Shown: piece after piece, positions 36,179 to 48,254 of the stretch
Layout: each line of letters starts with the position of its first letter
How positions within the stretch are numbered: position 1 is the first letter of the stretch
The notes under the pieces: generated by a model
The model's database searches: none
The model's input: only the letters and a program-made list of their open reading frames with translations
Told to the model about the DNA's origin: nothing
Assembly: GCA_022578605.1 (NCBI GenBank)
Contig: MU394132.1
Span: 115,692 to 179,691, forward strand
Direction: 5' to 3'
Source of the DNA: Camillea tinctor
Lineage: Eukaryota > Ascomycota > Sordariomycetes > Xylariales > Xylariaceae
DNA length: 64,000 bases
Translations under genes and position numbers: made by a program

Positions 36179-37345
36179 ATGGTGCCGCAACTCATTTTCG
36201 GCACCGCCTCTTTCGGCATGGATATGACCGAATTTCAAGACGTCGAGTCTGTCAAGAAACTTTTGAAAACTCTCAAGGGCCTTGGCATCAATCATCTGGA
36301 CTCGGGCGCGCGCTACCCGCCACTGAGACCGGGCCGCTCGGAAGAGCTTATTGGCGAGGCTCAAGAGATAAGTCACAGCTTTGTGGTCGACACGAAAGTG
36401 TACACCAACACGGCCAATGATGGCAGTGGGGATCTTGAGCGTGATGCCATGCAGATATCTGTAGCCGGCAGCCTGCAGAGGCTCCAGCGCCCGGATGGGG
36501 TATGTCATAGGCTCCCCTCCCTCCGTGCAGACGCTGCGCCCCCTTTTACCGCATACTAACGTTTTCGATCGGCGGCAGGTTAACGTACTCTATGCGCACC
36601 GGGCCGATCCCGCTACTCCCCTTGAGGAGCAAGTTCGGAATTTTAATGAGCAGGTTGAACTAGGCCACTGCAAAGGCGTAAGTATCTCTATACCTCGTTC
36701 CCTCTGCCTTGGGAAGCTCGTTGATTGACCGCTCTTTGCCAGTGGGGCTTATCCAACACGCCGCCCTCGGTGGTGCTCGAGATCGTGGACCTCTGCGAGA
36801 AAAATGGCTGGCGTAAGCCTGCTTGCTACCAGGGCGAGTACAGCATAATCTCACGAGGGATGGAAAACAAGCTTTTGCCCATCCTGCGTGCTCATGGGGT
36901 AGCATTTAACGCTTTTCGGTAAGTTGGGAGGAGATGCTAAGCCATGGTTGGTAGAACTCATTATCGCTATAGGTCCCTCGCGTCCGGGTTCCTCACCGGT
37001 AAGTTCGTCAATAACGAACCCTCGGGAACCCGCTTCAGCGACGACAACCCGCTTAGCAAGGCCATGAGGACGGTGTTCGGATCCCAGGATCTCCACCAAG
37101 CGGTAAAAGACTTCGACACGAAACTTAGGGCTTACGATATGTCGCCTGTCGAAGTTGCCATACGATGGGTGGCGCACCACTCGATTCTGGGAGGCGACGA
37201 CGGTATCGTGATCGGTGCTAGCAAGATTATGCAGCTGGTTGAGACTGTCGCGGCCATACGCAAGGGCCCGTTACCAGAGGCGGTGCTGACCCTAATAGAT
37301 GAGTTATGGGATGCTGTTAAGGAGACGAGGGGTGAGATCATCTAG
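36179..37345 (+). CDS. Aldo-keto reductase, AKR7-like, 4 exons
   Basis: Exons 36179..36499, 36579..36677, 36743..36918 and 36973..37345 give 322 residues, normal for the (beta/alpha)8 AKR fold. The catalytic tetrad can be placed: Asp41 and Tyr46 in HLDSGARY, Lys73 in VVDTKVY, and His114 in VLYAHRADP. NADPH binding is suggested by the late GIVIGASKIMQL segment. The overall pattern (LIFGTASFGM, CKGWGLSN, ACYQGEYSIISRGME) matches aflatoxin-aldehyde-reductase-like AKR7 proteins, cytosolic enzymes that reduce reactive aldehydes. LDSGARY replaces the common NxDTAxxY. All introns are GT-AG. It stands alone, so a detoxifying role is inference from the family. Confidence 0.9.
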
Positions 37346-38947
37346 TACCTAGTATTTTTTGATGCATGCATATGCTGTCGGTGTTTATGGAGATTCAGAA
37401 TAGGGCTCAGACATCATGTTTTAGTTTTTGAAGTACAGCTTGTAGCACCAATAAACACTGTAAAACCCATCACATAATTTCATATGATGGATAAGTACGA
37501 AGAGAGGAGTAGTATTAGTATGTGTTAGTATAGGTGTTTAGCAGAACTTATTTTAGTCCGGATCGTCTCCGAAAATATAGGCTCCATGTCATCTACGCCC
37601 GGAGTGAAGTGGGTCGCTTGGCCCGGGGAGCTCGAAAAATATGGATGTTCGAGGAGAACTGTATTTCACCTCTTCTTTCTAATCTACAACTCAAATAAAT
37701 ATTCAGTGTTAAACTAAGTTTGTCAATAACTGTCTTAGATTAGAACCATCAACCAGGATACCGAATATAGATGACAAGTTCGTGTAATTAAATTTGCATT
37801 TCTTTACTCTATTTCTTCTACCAAGTGGAATAATATGCGTTGTAAAAAAGGAAAGTCAACTTGAAGCCTAGAGATACCCTATGGTAGCTATTCATGAAGA
37901 TAATATGTAAAATTGTGTATGGTTGCTGCTCAATAAATGCACCTGCTTCTCAACGTGCTGACACCGCAGCCCTTGTGGTTATTGATAAAAAGCAGGCTCT
38001 GGCTCTAATCTAATAACGAGAGGCGGTAAAACAGCCAACATGATCTTCTGCTTTCATTTTCCCACGTATTGTAGTACATCGTTGCGTCAATCCCCGCTCC
38101 TGCATGAAAGCTGCAGGGTTTTCATGCATCTGGATTCTCTTCAGTAGGTGAGGGCACTAGAGGTAGATCATATCTCAGTTATGAGATCGAAATCAAGTGG
38201 TACTGAGGATTAATGTACCAAATGATTCTGCTTCTATTTAGCATGAATCAGGTCTCACATCCAGATTATATGTCAAAAACCTACTAATCAATAAAGGATG
38301 CGTCGTTTTCTTTATTCCAGGCTAAGCTGCATTACGGTCAGCTGGGCTATATGTATTATGTGCGTGATATTTACTGTTCTAAGCCTGGAACTTCTAGCTC
38401 AAATTCTACACATTCCATCAATTTTTCTGATCGCCCCCTATCATCGGTATACACCGGCCAGGATGTTGCTAGTAAAGGGGAGGATATATTGATTATTAGT
38501 ATGAGAGGGAAGTAAGGGGTCGTAATTCAGTATTCCGTATTGTACACATGACCAAACCCAGCAGGCGTTCTCTTAGGCAGAAAATTGATGGTCATCCTGG
38601 TGACATATCGAATGATCAGCCACTTAAGATCTTTCCAGCTGCCCGAAACAACCTTGCTACCTATCCGCTAAGCCTCCAGAGCCTCGTTTTACTTATCCAG
38701 CAGAGGAGTAACAAAAGGCCTGTCCCAGTTGCTTTAAATCATCCTCACTCTTTCATCCTATTCAAAAATAATATCTTCTGTCATGATACGGATCTAAAAG
38801 GAGAGCTAGAAGATACAAGAGCTGGGGCAAAGGGAAAAAAAAACATACTCTTAGACGCAGAATAGTTATGCCTTTCTGTTAGTTTTCGGCCTGCTATCAT
38901 ACTTATGTTTTTCAAGTACACCTAGTACAAGACACAGGAATACAACA
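37346..38947. other. Intergenic, AKR / CorA-like gene
   Basis: About 1.6 kb of AT-rich sequence. A 105-residue frame at 38548 starts with ATG but shows no family resemblance. Probably the 3' UTR of the AKR gene and the promoter of the CorA-like gene. Confidence 0.45.
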
Positions 38948-40956
38948 ATGGCTCCCTTCAGGAGAGACAAACTAAACGTAGACATCGAACGACAAGACCC
39001 TAACAAAAACGATCCCACATCTTCCGACACAAGAGCACATCGTGGACTCGTTAATATGTTTCACAAAAAGACCGACAACAAATACCATTACTTCAATCCA
39101 AAATTGAAGTCCACGAAATATCCTCTAGGTGATATGTTTACCGAGGAGAAACTGATTGAGTCTCGACTTGAATGGCAAGAAAATAGCCAGTAAGTTTTCT
39201 TCCTGCCTTCTATGGTTGTGTCTATCCAGACCAGTTGCTAAGTACTTTAGAAAACCCTACCAAAAATATGTCCAGCAACTGTCGGGAAAATGGGCACACT
39301 TTCGCCTGCTCCTTGATTTCATGGAAGTTGGCACAAGCCCTATGAGGTGGCAAAAAGGTCAAACAGGACCGGGCGTGATGATTGAAGGTAATATTCCTGC
39401 CAAGGCCGGGAATGGTATGACTGAATGGAAACAGGTGTGACACGAAATGAACGCCAGAGGAAAACGAAAGCGCGCATATTACAATACGATGCGGCAAATA
39501 CACCAACAATGAGCGATGAGATACGCTCCCCAGAAGCATTGCTTGAAGGGCTAAGGAAACCGGTTCCCGACACGACAAAGCTTAAGCTCGTTGTAGTTGA
39601 GGACCTTTCACGCGACGTGATAGAAACCCTTGGGGATTACTTGAAGATCGAGCCTGAATTCTTTCGCGCCCATATCCTAGATTACGTGTGGTCCAATGTC
39701 CGAGACTTCTGGCGTAGTCCCCCAAACCTCAGCGTCATGATAAGACACCAGACGTGGTTCCAGCTACGTTTCGTTCGAGCGCGGTACTTCAAGTCCGGGA
39801 TGGGGTTTAAGGAGGGGTTCGACGAAGCCCTGACGTTCAACGTTGCTAGAAGGCCAGACGATGATCAAAGTAATACGTCGATATGGGATGATGTCGAAGG
39901 CAAAGTCGGCTTGACTCGAAGCAAGGTATCATTCTGGATGAAGCCAAGTAACGGCAACGAGCCGGCCGTCGGTATGTCCCCTATCTGATGCAGTACGGCC
40001 ATGGGTTAAAAAACTGTACTAATGTCTATATAATAGGAGTGTTATTACTGGATCCCACCATAACTAAGGGTTTCCATCTATGGCACGGGTATCGAAACTG
40101 GGCTGAACCCCCTAATATGTATGACAAAGACGACATCGGCAACCCCCAGCAGAGCACCCTTTTCCAAGATTATCTCTATTGGGCCTGCCGGCCGGAGACC
40201 TTTTTGATGAACGACCACGGGAACAACAATGCAGATAATTCGTCTGTTTTCAAGTTGCCGATCGCAGTGCTCCTACACCTAGTCTGTGCCGAGTGGCAGA
40301 CTATTTCTGACTATGTCAAGACCAGGCTCAACCAGGTCGACTGGGAGATAGCGCAACCAGACAAGTTCATCCCGTCGCCGTCCCCGGACACTCCTGCGCA
40401 CCAGACCCCCATAGACCGAACACTTCTGAAGCTACACGCCTGGCGGAGATATGTACCAATGTTCCGGGAGATGCTCTCAGAGACGCTCATACACATCTTC
40501 AAAGCGACGCCATCAACTAGCATCACAGCCGTGCACGGTAGGCACAACGACGAGACTCTGTCTCTAGCCCCGCCGCGCGAATCCTCGTACCTGTCTCTCA
40601 TCAAGGACGATCCCACAGTGACCGCGTACCGGACGGACTTCGAGCTCGTGCTCAGCTACATGGAGGAGTGCCAGCAGCGCATCGACCGGCTGACGCACGT
40701 GGCGACGGCGGCCATCAGCATCCAGGACAGCCGGCGCAGCATCCGCGATAACAACAACATCCAGTACCTGACGTACCTAGCCACGTTCTTCATCCCCATG
40801 AGTCTGGTCGCCGCGCTGCTGTCGATGCAGCCAGACGTCTCGGAGCTGGGCGACACCATGAAGGTCTGGGCGGAGGCATCGCTGCCGATCGCCTTCGTCA
40901 TCTTGCTGGTCACCGTCATCGTTAGCTATGTTAGAGCGCTGAAGAGTTACCAGTGA
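38948..40956 (+). CDS. CorA-like two-TM membrane protein, 4 exons
   Basis: Exons 38948..39189, 39251..39387, 39435..39971 and 40037..40956 give 611 residues. The N-terminal half is a long soluble domain with a conserved-looking WVEDLSRD-type block (LVVVEDLSRDVIETLGDYL, then FFRAHILDYVW). A helical region with SYMEECQQRIDRLT and RRSIRDNNNIQYLTYL leads into two C-terminal membrane helices (ATFFIPMSLVAALLSM and LPIAFVILLVTVIVSYV), the CorA arrangement. The GMN ion-selectivity motif expected between them is absent (SMQPDV instead), so Mg2+ transport is doubtful. This matches a large fungal family of CorA-like proteins of unknown role, often linked to self/non-self or stress in annotation only. 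Intron 2 is just 47 bases. Confidence 0.83.
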
Positions 40957-42359
40957 ACAACTGGTCGAAGGGTAATGGGCGTTAGGCTGTTCTTGGTACA
41001 GTCTCATATAGTCCCGTAGTCTCACCACCCCCTTTTCTTTCTCCCCTTTTTTAAGATGTTGTTTGTGATTAGGTAGGAAGAACATGGCTGATGAGGTAAG
41101 GAAGTCAGGCGTGGGCAGCGGTCTCATACTAAAGCATTGGATACAGCTCATATAGAAATTGATAGGACAGCCATCGTTATGGAATGTGTGCTAGAAGCAA
41201 TAAATATATACGATGTTATATTGTAAGCTGCCTTAACGTAAGTGATCTACGCGCATTGGAATTGGCTTGTGAGGAGTCATCTCGATTCTCGCTGACCTAC
41301 CTACCCCCTTTTCAAGGCTCTCGTGACCTAGCTTATTACATCTTTAACTGCTTTTTGTGTAAGTTATTTCTCGCCCTTCCGGATTAGAGTTGTTTATTAT
41401 CTTGCACTTTAAAGACCTCAATTCCTGTTTTCCTGACTCGGCTATAAGGCGTTTACTTGACTTCGAGGCCTTGCGCGATGAGAACTGGGATTCTCCTCCA
41501 TAGCCACTCCTCCACCACAGAGCCCGTGCTTAGGGTTATAACGGTGGTGGCAGCAGCCGTTGTCAGGTATTATCTTGAAATGAGGAATGACTAAGGAGGG
41601 TGAATCATCATGATATGTACGAGAAGAAAAGAAGAAAAGATTATGTGTTGGCATCTAGGGTTAATAATAGAGGCCTAACTAAGGCGTCACCAGGGGGCGT
41701 TCTCACCCCTGACCTTAGGTGCCTATATGTAACCTACTACATGTAGGTAGACAGGCAAGACAGGGTCATAGAAAACTTGATGAACAGGTGCCTAACGCAG
41801 GCTAACAGGCCACAAAACGTTACGTAAAGAGCGCTGGACAAGATGCCTTGGGCGAATCAGGTTTGATTTACTGGGATTGTGTTTGCTGTTTTTGGAGAGG
41901 GAAGGGGGTTTTCAACAAGGTACCTAGCGTGACATCATTTCACAACGTGCCACGTCTTCTACGCTAGGTACCTACTACATACATTAGTAGGTAGCTTATC
42001 TCGTCTCATGTTTCAGATATAAGTCATATGTACTATAAGAACCTCCATGGTAGTAGATAATCCATACATATCAACTTCTCCCTTTCCTTCCTATATAATA
42101 TTTAGGTATATCTGATTTCTGAATGAATTGATCCTGCCTATCTAATAGTCACACATGACTCACGGTGCCTAAAACTAAAAAAGATCACGAGCTTCCATCT
42201 GATCTAATAGGTAGTTTATAAATACCTGTGTTTCTCACGATACATATCCAGCGCAACTACTATAACACCAACTACCTACATACTTATCATCTTAAAAAAA
42301 AGCCAACTTCAGCTTGCCTTTCTTCCCCAACATTGCACGACACAATACATCATATCAAT
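40957..42359. other. Intergenic, upstream of the basic AT-hook protein
   Basis: About 1.4 kb with no supported gene. It has several CTACCT/AGGTAG words (for example 41737-41750 and 41964-41996) and a likely promoter near 42200-42359. Confidence 0.5.
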
Positions 42360-42707
42360 ATGGCCTCAACCCGCGCCAGCACAGGCAACTCGCGCCCCCG
42401 TATCCACAACCCCATCTCCACAGCCCCCGAGCGGAAGCGAAGGACCACCACCACTACAACCACCAAGAAGCGCGGCGCGCCCGCAAAGAAAAGCACCACT
42501 ACCGCCACCACTACCACGAACGGCGGAGTGCGGAAGCGCGGGCGCCCGCCCCTCCACCACCACAAGCGCAAGCCGCACCTGAGCGACAAGATCGAGGGCG
42601 CGGTGGAGAAGGCGGTGGGGGCGGTGACGCGCAGGCCCGGGAAGAAAGCGGCGGGGACGCGGAAGATGCGGGGCACGGATGGGAAGGGGGGGAGGCGGAG
42701 GGCGTGA
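42360..42707 (+). CDS. Small basic AT-hook protein
   Basis: A single exon encodes 115 residues from the ATG at 42360. The open frame continues upstream to 42228 without a better start. The N-terminal half is Thr-rich with KKRGAPAKK and an AT-hook core, RKRGRPP, suggesting minor-groove DNA binding in chromatin. The C-terminal half is LSDKIEGAVEKAVGAVTRRP followed by GKKAAGTRKMRGTDGKG. I recall a similar RPGxKAAGTRRMRGTDGRG tail in uncharacterised small ascomycete proteins. The protein is strongly basic; it could be an HMGA-like factor, but there is no globular histone H1 domain. Low complexity makes any distant homology weak evidence. Confidence 0.75.
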   Translation: MASTRASTGNSRPRIHNPISTAPERKRRTTTTTTTKKRGAPAKKSTTTATTTTNGGVRKRGRPPLHHHKRKPHLSDKIEGAVEKAVGAVTRRPGKKAAGTRKMRGTDGKGGRRRA

Positions 42708-43228
42708 AGATGGAGGATGGAAAGGGAAAGGGGCAGTTATGAGCCTCGATGGGGCCGACGGTTATGATGAATTCAGGGATATGATGGTGGGATATATGAC
42801 TGGTACATATAAGTATGGGTTACTTGGATTGGATGAGTTTGGCTATACTATTATTTACGAGGAAGGGCTTTGTTTTCTTGGCTGATAGAGGTAGAATCAT
42901 CGGTGTTCAGGATCGTTCCAACGAATATGACATTCCATTAGACCCTAGAGGTTCGTCATATACATCCCATCTCGTAATGTGCGAAGTCCTGTTTTACTAT
43001 CAAGATTTTTTTTTAATCTATTGCTTTTTATCTTATACCATGTGTATGTGTCCGTCTCATTTGATAATGCGAGGTTAACTGACCATTACCCCATGATGTT
43101 CCCCCCCTTATATTTTTAATGTCACTGTTGATGTGGCCCCCCCCCCTCAAAGTTGCAAAACATCTAACTCACTCGCCAATCGTCCTTTTACCGGCCTAGC
43201 CACAGACAGTCCCACGTCGAACTTCGTG
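42708..43228. other. Tail-to-tail intergenic, AT-hook protein / FAH hydrolase
   Basis: About 0.5 kb of presumed 3' UTRs. A run of C (43137-43147) and T-rich stretches are present; nothing else is seen. Confidence 0.5.
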
Positions 43229-44572
43229 TTACAACTTGGGGCTGTCCTTCAAAAACTCCACCTTGTTAGTACAAGTCCCAACGCCCTCTAGCTCGACCTC
43301 GACCACGTCGCCATCCTTCATCCACAGTTTGGGGGTACGGCCCATGCCGACGCCGGAGGGAGTTCCCGTGAAGATCAAGTCACCGGGTAGCAGGGTGTGG
43401 CCTCTGCTCAGGAAAGAAATCGTCTTCTTCACATTAAAGATCATGTCGGCTGTGTTGCTCTCCTATTTGGTTAAAAAAAATAGTTAGCTAGTTGTGTGGT
43501 CCATATAAATTAGAGCCAGGTAGGTTTCGAAAGGAACACAGCATGTTGCCTATCCTGCCTGTCTGTTCACGTACCTGAACGGTCTGCCCGTTCAACTTCG
43601 TGCTGATCTTCAGCGTCTGGGGGTCCTTGATGATCTCGCTCGACACAATGCCGGGACCGTACGGCGCCCAGCCGTCGAAGCCCTTCCCCAGGGACCACTG
43701 CCCGCCACCGCGCTGGATCTGCCAGTCCCGGTGAGAGACATCGTTGCCGATGGCGTAGCCGAACACGTAGTTAAGGGCCTCGTCCTCGGAAACATCCGAG
43801 CACGTCTTACCGATCACGACCACGAGCTCACACTCGTAGTCTAGCCCTGGTGCTTCCTGCGCCAATGGGTGGATAGGGATTGGGTCTGTGGGGCCTGCGA
43901 GCGAGGTCACTGGCTTATACTGTGAGAAGACATATTAGTGATCCTGTCAAATTTATTGGCTTTGTGCTGTACATAATGCGAGGGGTTCAGCGGCGGGACA
44001 GTCATTCCGTTGTCGGATGCAAGGTAAAAAGGTTCTCAGAAGGCAGACACAAGTGGATAGATAGGCATAAGGAGGTAGTCAGCACTTACAAATAGGACGG
44101 GGTATTTCGGTATTGGTAGCCCGGACTAAGTAAACAGCAGAATAGTTTAGCAATCATCGAAGTCGTCGTGCTAACATATGCACAAGGTGAGGGTCGAAGG
44201 CTTTGGTTACCTCTTTGGCATGTAGTGCGTAGTTGAGTCCCAGACAACGGACCGTCTTCACATCTTCCAGTGCTAGGGGGGCTAAAAGTAGGCGAACATC
44301 CGCTACTTGGTCTGTAACTTCGTGCTTCCCAAAGATATCCCCCGAGATTATACGGGCCTTCTTGGTCTGAGAAATATTTGACACCCCCTCAGGCAGGATA
44401 GCATCACCATAGTACACTTTGCCGTTCCTCGCGAGGAAGCGAATAAGTCTCTGTGGTGGTTGAAGTATTAGCAGCCAACCAGCATTCAGGAACGGGAGTG
44501 TGGGGAAGATTTCCCTCCAATAGACTTATAAGTATAAGACATGGAGTATTTACTTACTGAAAAGGCCGGCAT
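43229..44572 (-). CDS. Fumarylacetoacetate hydrolase (FAH) family protein, 5 exons
   Basis: Exons complement(43229..43462, 43575..43919, 44090..44125, 44211..44450, 44558..44572) give 289 residues. The first coding exon holds only five codons and the third twelve. Family motifs: VRCLGLNYALHAKE, then KPVTSLAGP, the metal-binding LDYECELVVVIGK, YAIGNDVSHRDWQ, LLPGDLIFTGTPSGVGMG and a C-terminal GDVVEVELEGVGTCTN. These are the FAHD1/acylpyruvase-like C-terminal domain with a short N-terminal part. Members cleave acylpyruvates or fumarylpyruvate, or decarboxylate oxaloacetate, with Mg2+ or Mn2+; the substrate here is unresolved. The length is normal for fungal members. True FAH of tyrosine breakdown is longer (about 420), so it is excluded. 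Confidence 0.9.
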
Positions 44573-45927
44573 AGTTTCGACTTTTTAACAACAACTCGAT
44601 CTATCTTTCTTTAACCTTTTTTTTTTTTTTTTTTTTTTTGATTCTTTTGAATTTGGATTAATTCTTCTTTATTATCGAGTTCGGGTAGAACCAGTTTATA
44701 TAAGTTTCAAGGCTACGGAGATGGAGATAGGTCGGTGTTGGTGATCGACCTCGGTGCGATTAATTGCGTTTAGCCTATCAAGTAAAAGCCCGACCCCGGA
44801 GCTTGCATGTTAAACTGACCGGATACCCCACTTGCCTTGCGGTGTAGTGCGAAAAGTACGCAAAGCTGGTACGGCAGTTAATTAAGAAGCCCTTCTATAG
44901 TGTAAGTGACCTCCCCTGAACCTGTAGGTAACTTGAACCTAGACGCTTAGCCATGGATTGCGGGTTTGCAGTCCGCCTCCTAATTCCGAGGAATAAGGGC
45001 ATATCGGAAATACCAGAATAGTGAGATCTATCATTGGTTCCCTGCAGGACGAACATAGTGTAATCGCTAACATAGGTTAGGTACCAGACCCCGTATGCAT
45101 GCTACCTCCTTCGTATTGTGTCATCGAGGCGGAACCCGGTAATCTAACCGACCCTCCTGAGGCTACGGCAGGCTATCCGGTCCCCTAGCATCTTGGCTTA
45201 GAAAGGTTATGTAATGATTGTGACATATTGTGTAAGTCCGTGTTGAATGGGTTGATAATCACCCTAGGTAGCTTGGACTCATAATTATGTATGGAGAAAG
45301 AATCTAACATTAGGGTAGTGGGGGTGGTTGAAGGAATCAAACAAGAGAATGATTACTTGATACGGAGTATAGGTAAATGTATAAATGGATAACTATATGA
45401 GTTCAAAAATAACTAACCTACATTTACCATACTAGAGTAATGGAATTGAGGTGTTTATAGAAAAGGAGTGTTATAACTTAAAAACTAGTTATAAGGATGT
45501 CAGTTACGGAGTACTAAATAGTAATTATAGGTCCTCCCCAGCTGATCTTATGTGCCCCTCAGGGTATGTGTAGCACATCCCTCCGCAACCCGCAAGCTCC
45601 TACTAATATGAAGTTAACTACCTAACTTATAGGTTAGATTATTGATACTAGACATGCAGATTACCTAAGGTACAGGTTAAAGTTAATCACTTTCTACATA
45701 GTGCCTGGCATGTGTACACTACATTAGACAGACTAGTTACACACAGCTGCAAGCTTCGTTGAATAGGGAAGGCGGTGAATATTTTGAGAATGGCAGAACC
45801 CCACGCATGTCTCCACTTTTGCGATTTTCTAAGAAAAAAGTTCGTTCTAAAAGAAAAAAAAGTTGAATCTTTATTTTTCCAAGGAAAAAAACCAAAAGAT
45901 AGAGCGCTACACGGCCAACATTCACCA
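44573..45927. other. Divergent intergenic, FAH hydrolase / ERB1
   Basis: About 1.35 kb holding both promoters, with a long T run (44618-44639) just upstream of the FAH gene. The ERB1 frame is open from 45775, with an ATG at 45790 that would add 46 residues; the ATG at 45928 matches the family better. Confidence 0.5.
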
Positions 45928-48254
45928 ATGGCCTCAACAAAGTCCAATTTGAAGCGCAAAGCTTCCATAGTTGAAGCTGAGCCAGTAACTGAGGTCCTAT
46001 CCGACGACGAATTTGGCGACGGCCTTCTCGAAGGTGTGCTTGAGGACGAGTCTGACTCTGAAGAAGAAGAAACCGATGGTGACGATGACGAGGAGAATGA
46101 GAATGAGGATGACGAAGCCGACATCCACAGCGATGATATCCCTACAGATGGGGAGGAAGTCGAAAAGGCAATGCCCAACGACGAGGATGCCGGACCTCAC
46201 TATAGAGTTGAGCGCGATGCCAATGGGGGCGAGAGATACGTTTACGACGAGATAGACCCGGTCTACGACTCGGACGACACAGATGCCGAAGATGCTGAAA
46301 ATAGGATCGGAAACATCCCCCTATCCTTCTACGACTCTTACCCTCATATAGGATACGACATCAATGGCAAGAAGGTGGCCAGACCTGCCACAGGCGAGGC
46401 TCTTGATGCTCTCCTCGACAGCATAGAGATCCCCCAAGGATGGACTGGCTTGACAGATCCCCAAACTGGAAAACCTTTGAATCTGAGCCGGGATGAATTG
46501 GAACTGCTTCGCCGTGTCCAGATGAACGAGGTTCCCGAGGAGGGTTTCGACCCTTACCCTGTAAGTTCATCTCTCACCTTACATTTACCACGCGCTCTCG
46601 TCGTCTAACAGTACTGAAGGATACTGTCGAATGGTTCACCTCCGTGGAAGAAACGATGCCTCTAAGTGCGGCCCCAGAGCCTAAGCGACGCTTCCTACCT
46701 TCGAAACACGAGGCCAAGCGAATAATGAAACTAGTCAAGGCCATTCGTGAAGGTCGCATACTCCCGTACAAGCCCCCAGAGGAGAGGGAAAGGGAGAGAG
46801 AAGAGGAGGAAGAGCAGGTCTACGATCTGTGGGCTGAAGAAACCCCCAGACCCCCCAATGTCATGCACATTCCGGCACCAAAACTCGCGCCCCCTGGATA
46901 CGATCTCTCGTACAACCCACCGGCAGAGTATCTGCCCACTGAAGACGAGAAGAAGAAATGGGAGGAATTGGACCCAGAAGAGAGGGAGAAGCCGTATCTC
47001 CCCCAGAAATACGATTCACTGCGGCGAACACCAGCCTATGATCAATTCGTCAAGGAGAGATTCGAAAGATGTCTTGACCTATACCTTGCACCTCGCGTTA
47101 GAAAATCTCGTCTTCATATCGACCCAGCATCGCTGCTCCCGAAACTTCCCCGCCCTGAGGAGCTCAGACCATTCCCGACTGTTGCATCAATTGAATTTAC
47201 TGGTCACGAGGGCAGAGTCCGTTCGGTCTCGATTGATCCATCTGGCCAATGGCTGGCCAGCGGCGGCGAGGATGGTACCGTAAGAGTATGGGGTCTCGCA
47301 GACGGTAGACAGCAATGGCAAGTCAAGCTTAGCAGCGAGGATGCAGTGGACGCTGTCCGATGGAGACCCGGCCAAGACGCACTGATATTGGCCGCGGCCG
47401 TTTCCCAGGACTTGTTTTTTGTGATCCCACCTATCGGCAGTCCAGAATTGGAGCAATCTAGTCGAGATATCCTTGATGCAGGTTTCGGTTATGCTGCCAA
47501 TGGCAAGCAGCAGCTTACTACCGCAGCTGGTGCAAGAAAAGACCCCCCTGCTAAGTGGGGAAGGCCGGGCGGACGTTTAGAGGACGAAGGTGTTCTCTTG
47601 AAAGCAACTGCAAGATCGCCTATCAAAGTCATCAACTGGCACCGCCGCGGTGACTTCTTATGCACAGTCTCCCCTACCGGTCAAAAAGCTTCTGTCTTGA
47701 TACATACATTATCTAAGCACCTCAGTCAGATGCCCTTTGCCAAGTTGCGCGGTCTGGCCCAGACGGCATCCTTCCATCCATTGCGACCCCTATTCTTTGT
47801 TGCCACGCAAAGATCCATTCGTTGCTACGACTTACAAAAGCAAGAGTTGGTTAGGACACTCCAACCCGGAGCTCGTTGGATCTCGTCCTTCGATATACAC
47901 CCTGGTGGTGACAATTTGGTTGTTGGGTCGTACGATCGCCGTTTACTATGGCATGACTTTGAGACAGGGTCACGTCCGTATAAGACTCTACGTTTCCACG
48001 ACGAAGCTGTGAAATGTGTTGGGTTTCACAGATCACATCCGCTCTTTGCCGATGCTAGTCATGATGGAAGTATACAAGTGTTCCACAGCAAGGTTGTAAA
48101 CGACCTCATGGAGGGGCCAACCATCGTCCCTGTGAAGAAACTGACAGGGCATAAAGTTATGAACAAACTCGGCGTAATGGATATTTCGTGGCACCCTCAG
48201 CATCCCTGGATTGTCAGTGGTGGTGCGGACGGGACATGTCGGTTATGGACTTGA
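45928..48254 (+). CDS. ERB1: Ribosome biogenesis protein ERB1 (BOP1 homologue), 2 exons
   Basis: Exons 45928..46560 and 46620..48254 give 755 residues, matching the family. An acidic N-terminus (long Asp/Glu run, residues about 30-75) precedes the BOP1NT domain: [56 protein letters not shown] and [20 protein letters not shown]-terminal WD40 propeller follows ([37 protein letters not shown]). Erb1 forms the PeBoW-like complex with Nop7 and Ytm1 in the nucleolus and is needed for 27S pre-rRNA processing and 60S subunit assembly. The intron acceptor is at GAAG before GATACTG, which restores the DTVEWF motif. The ATG at 45928 fits a Kozak-like context. Confidence 0.95.

Noticed and set aside
45775..45927. 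An N-terminal extension of ERB1
   Set aside because: The extension (including an ATG at 45790) is A-rich Lys/Phe sequence unlike ERB1 N-termini; the ATG at 45928 fits.
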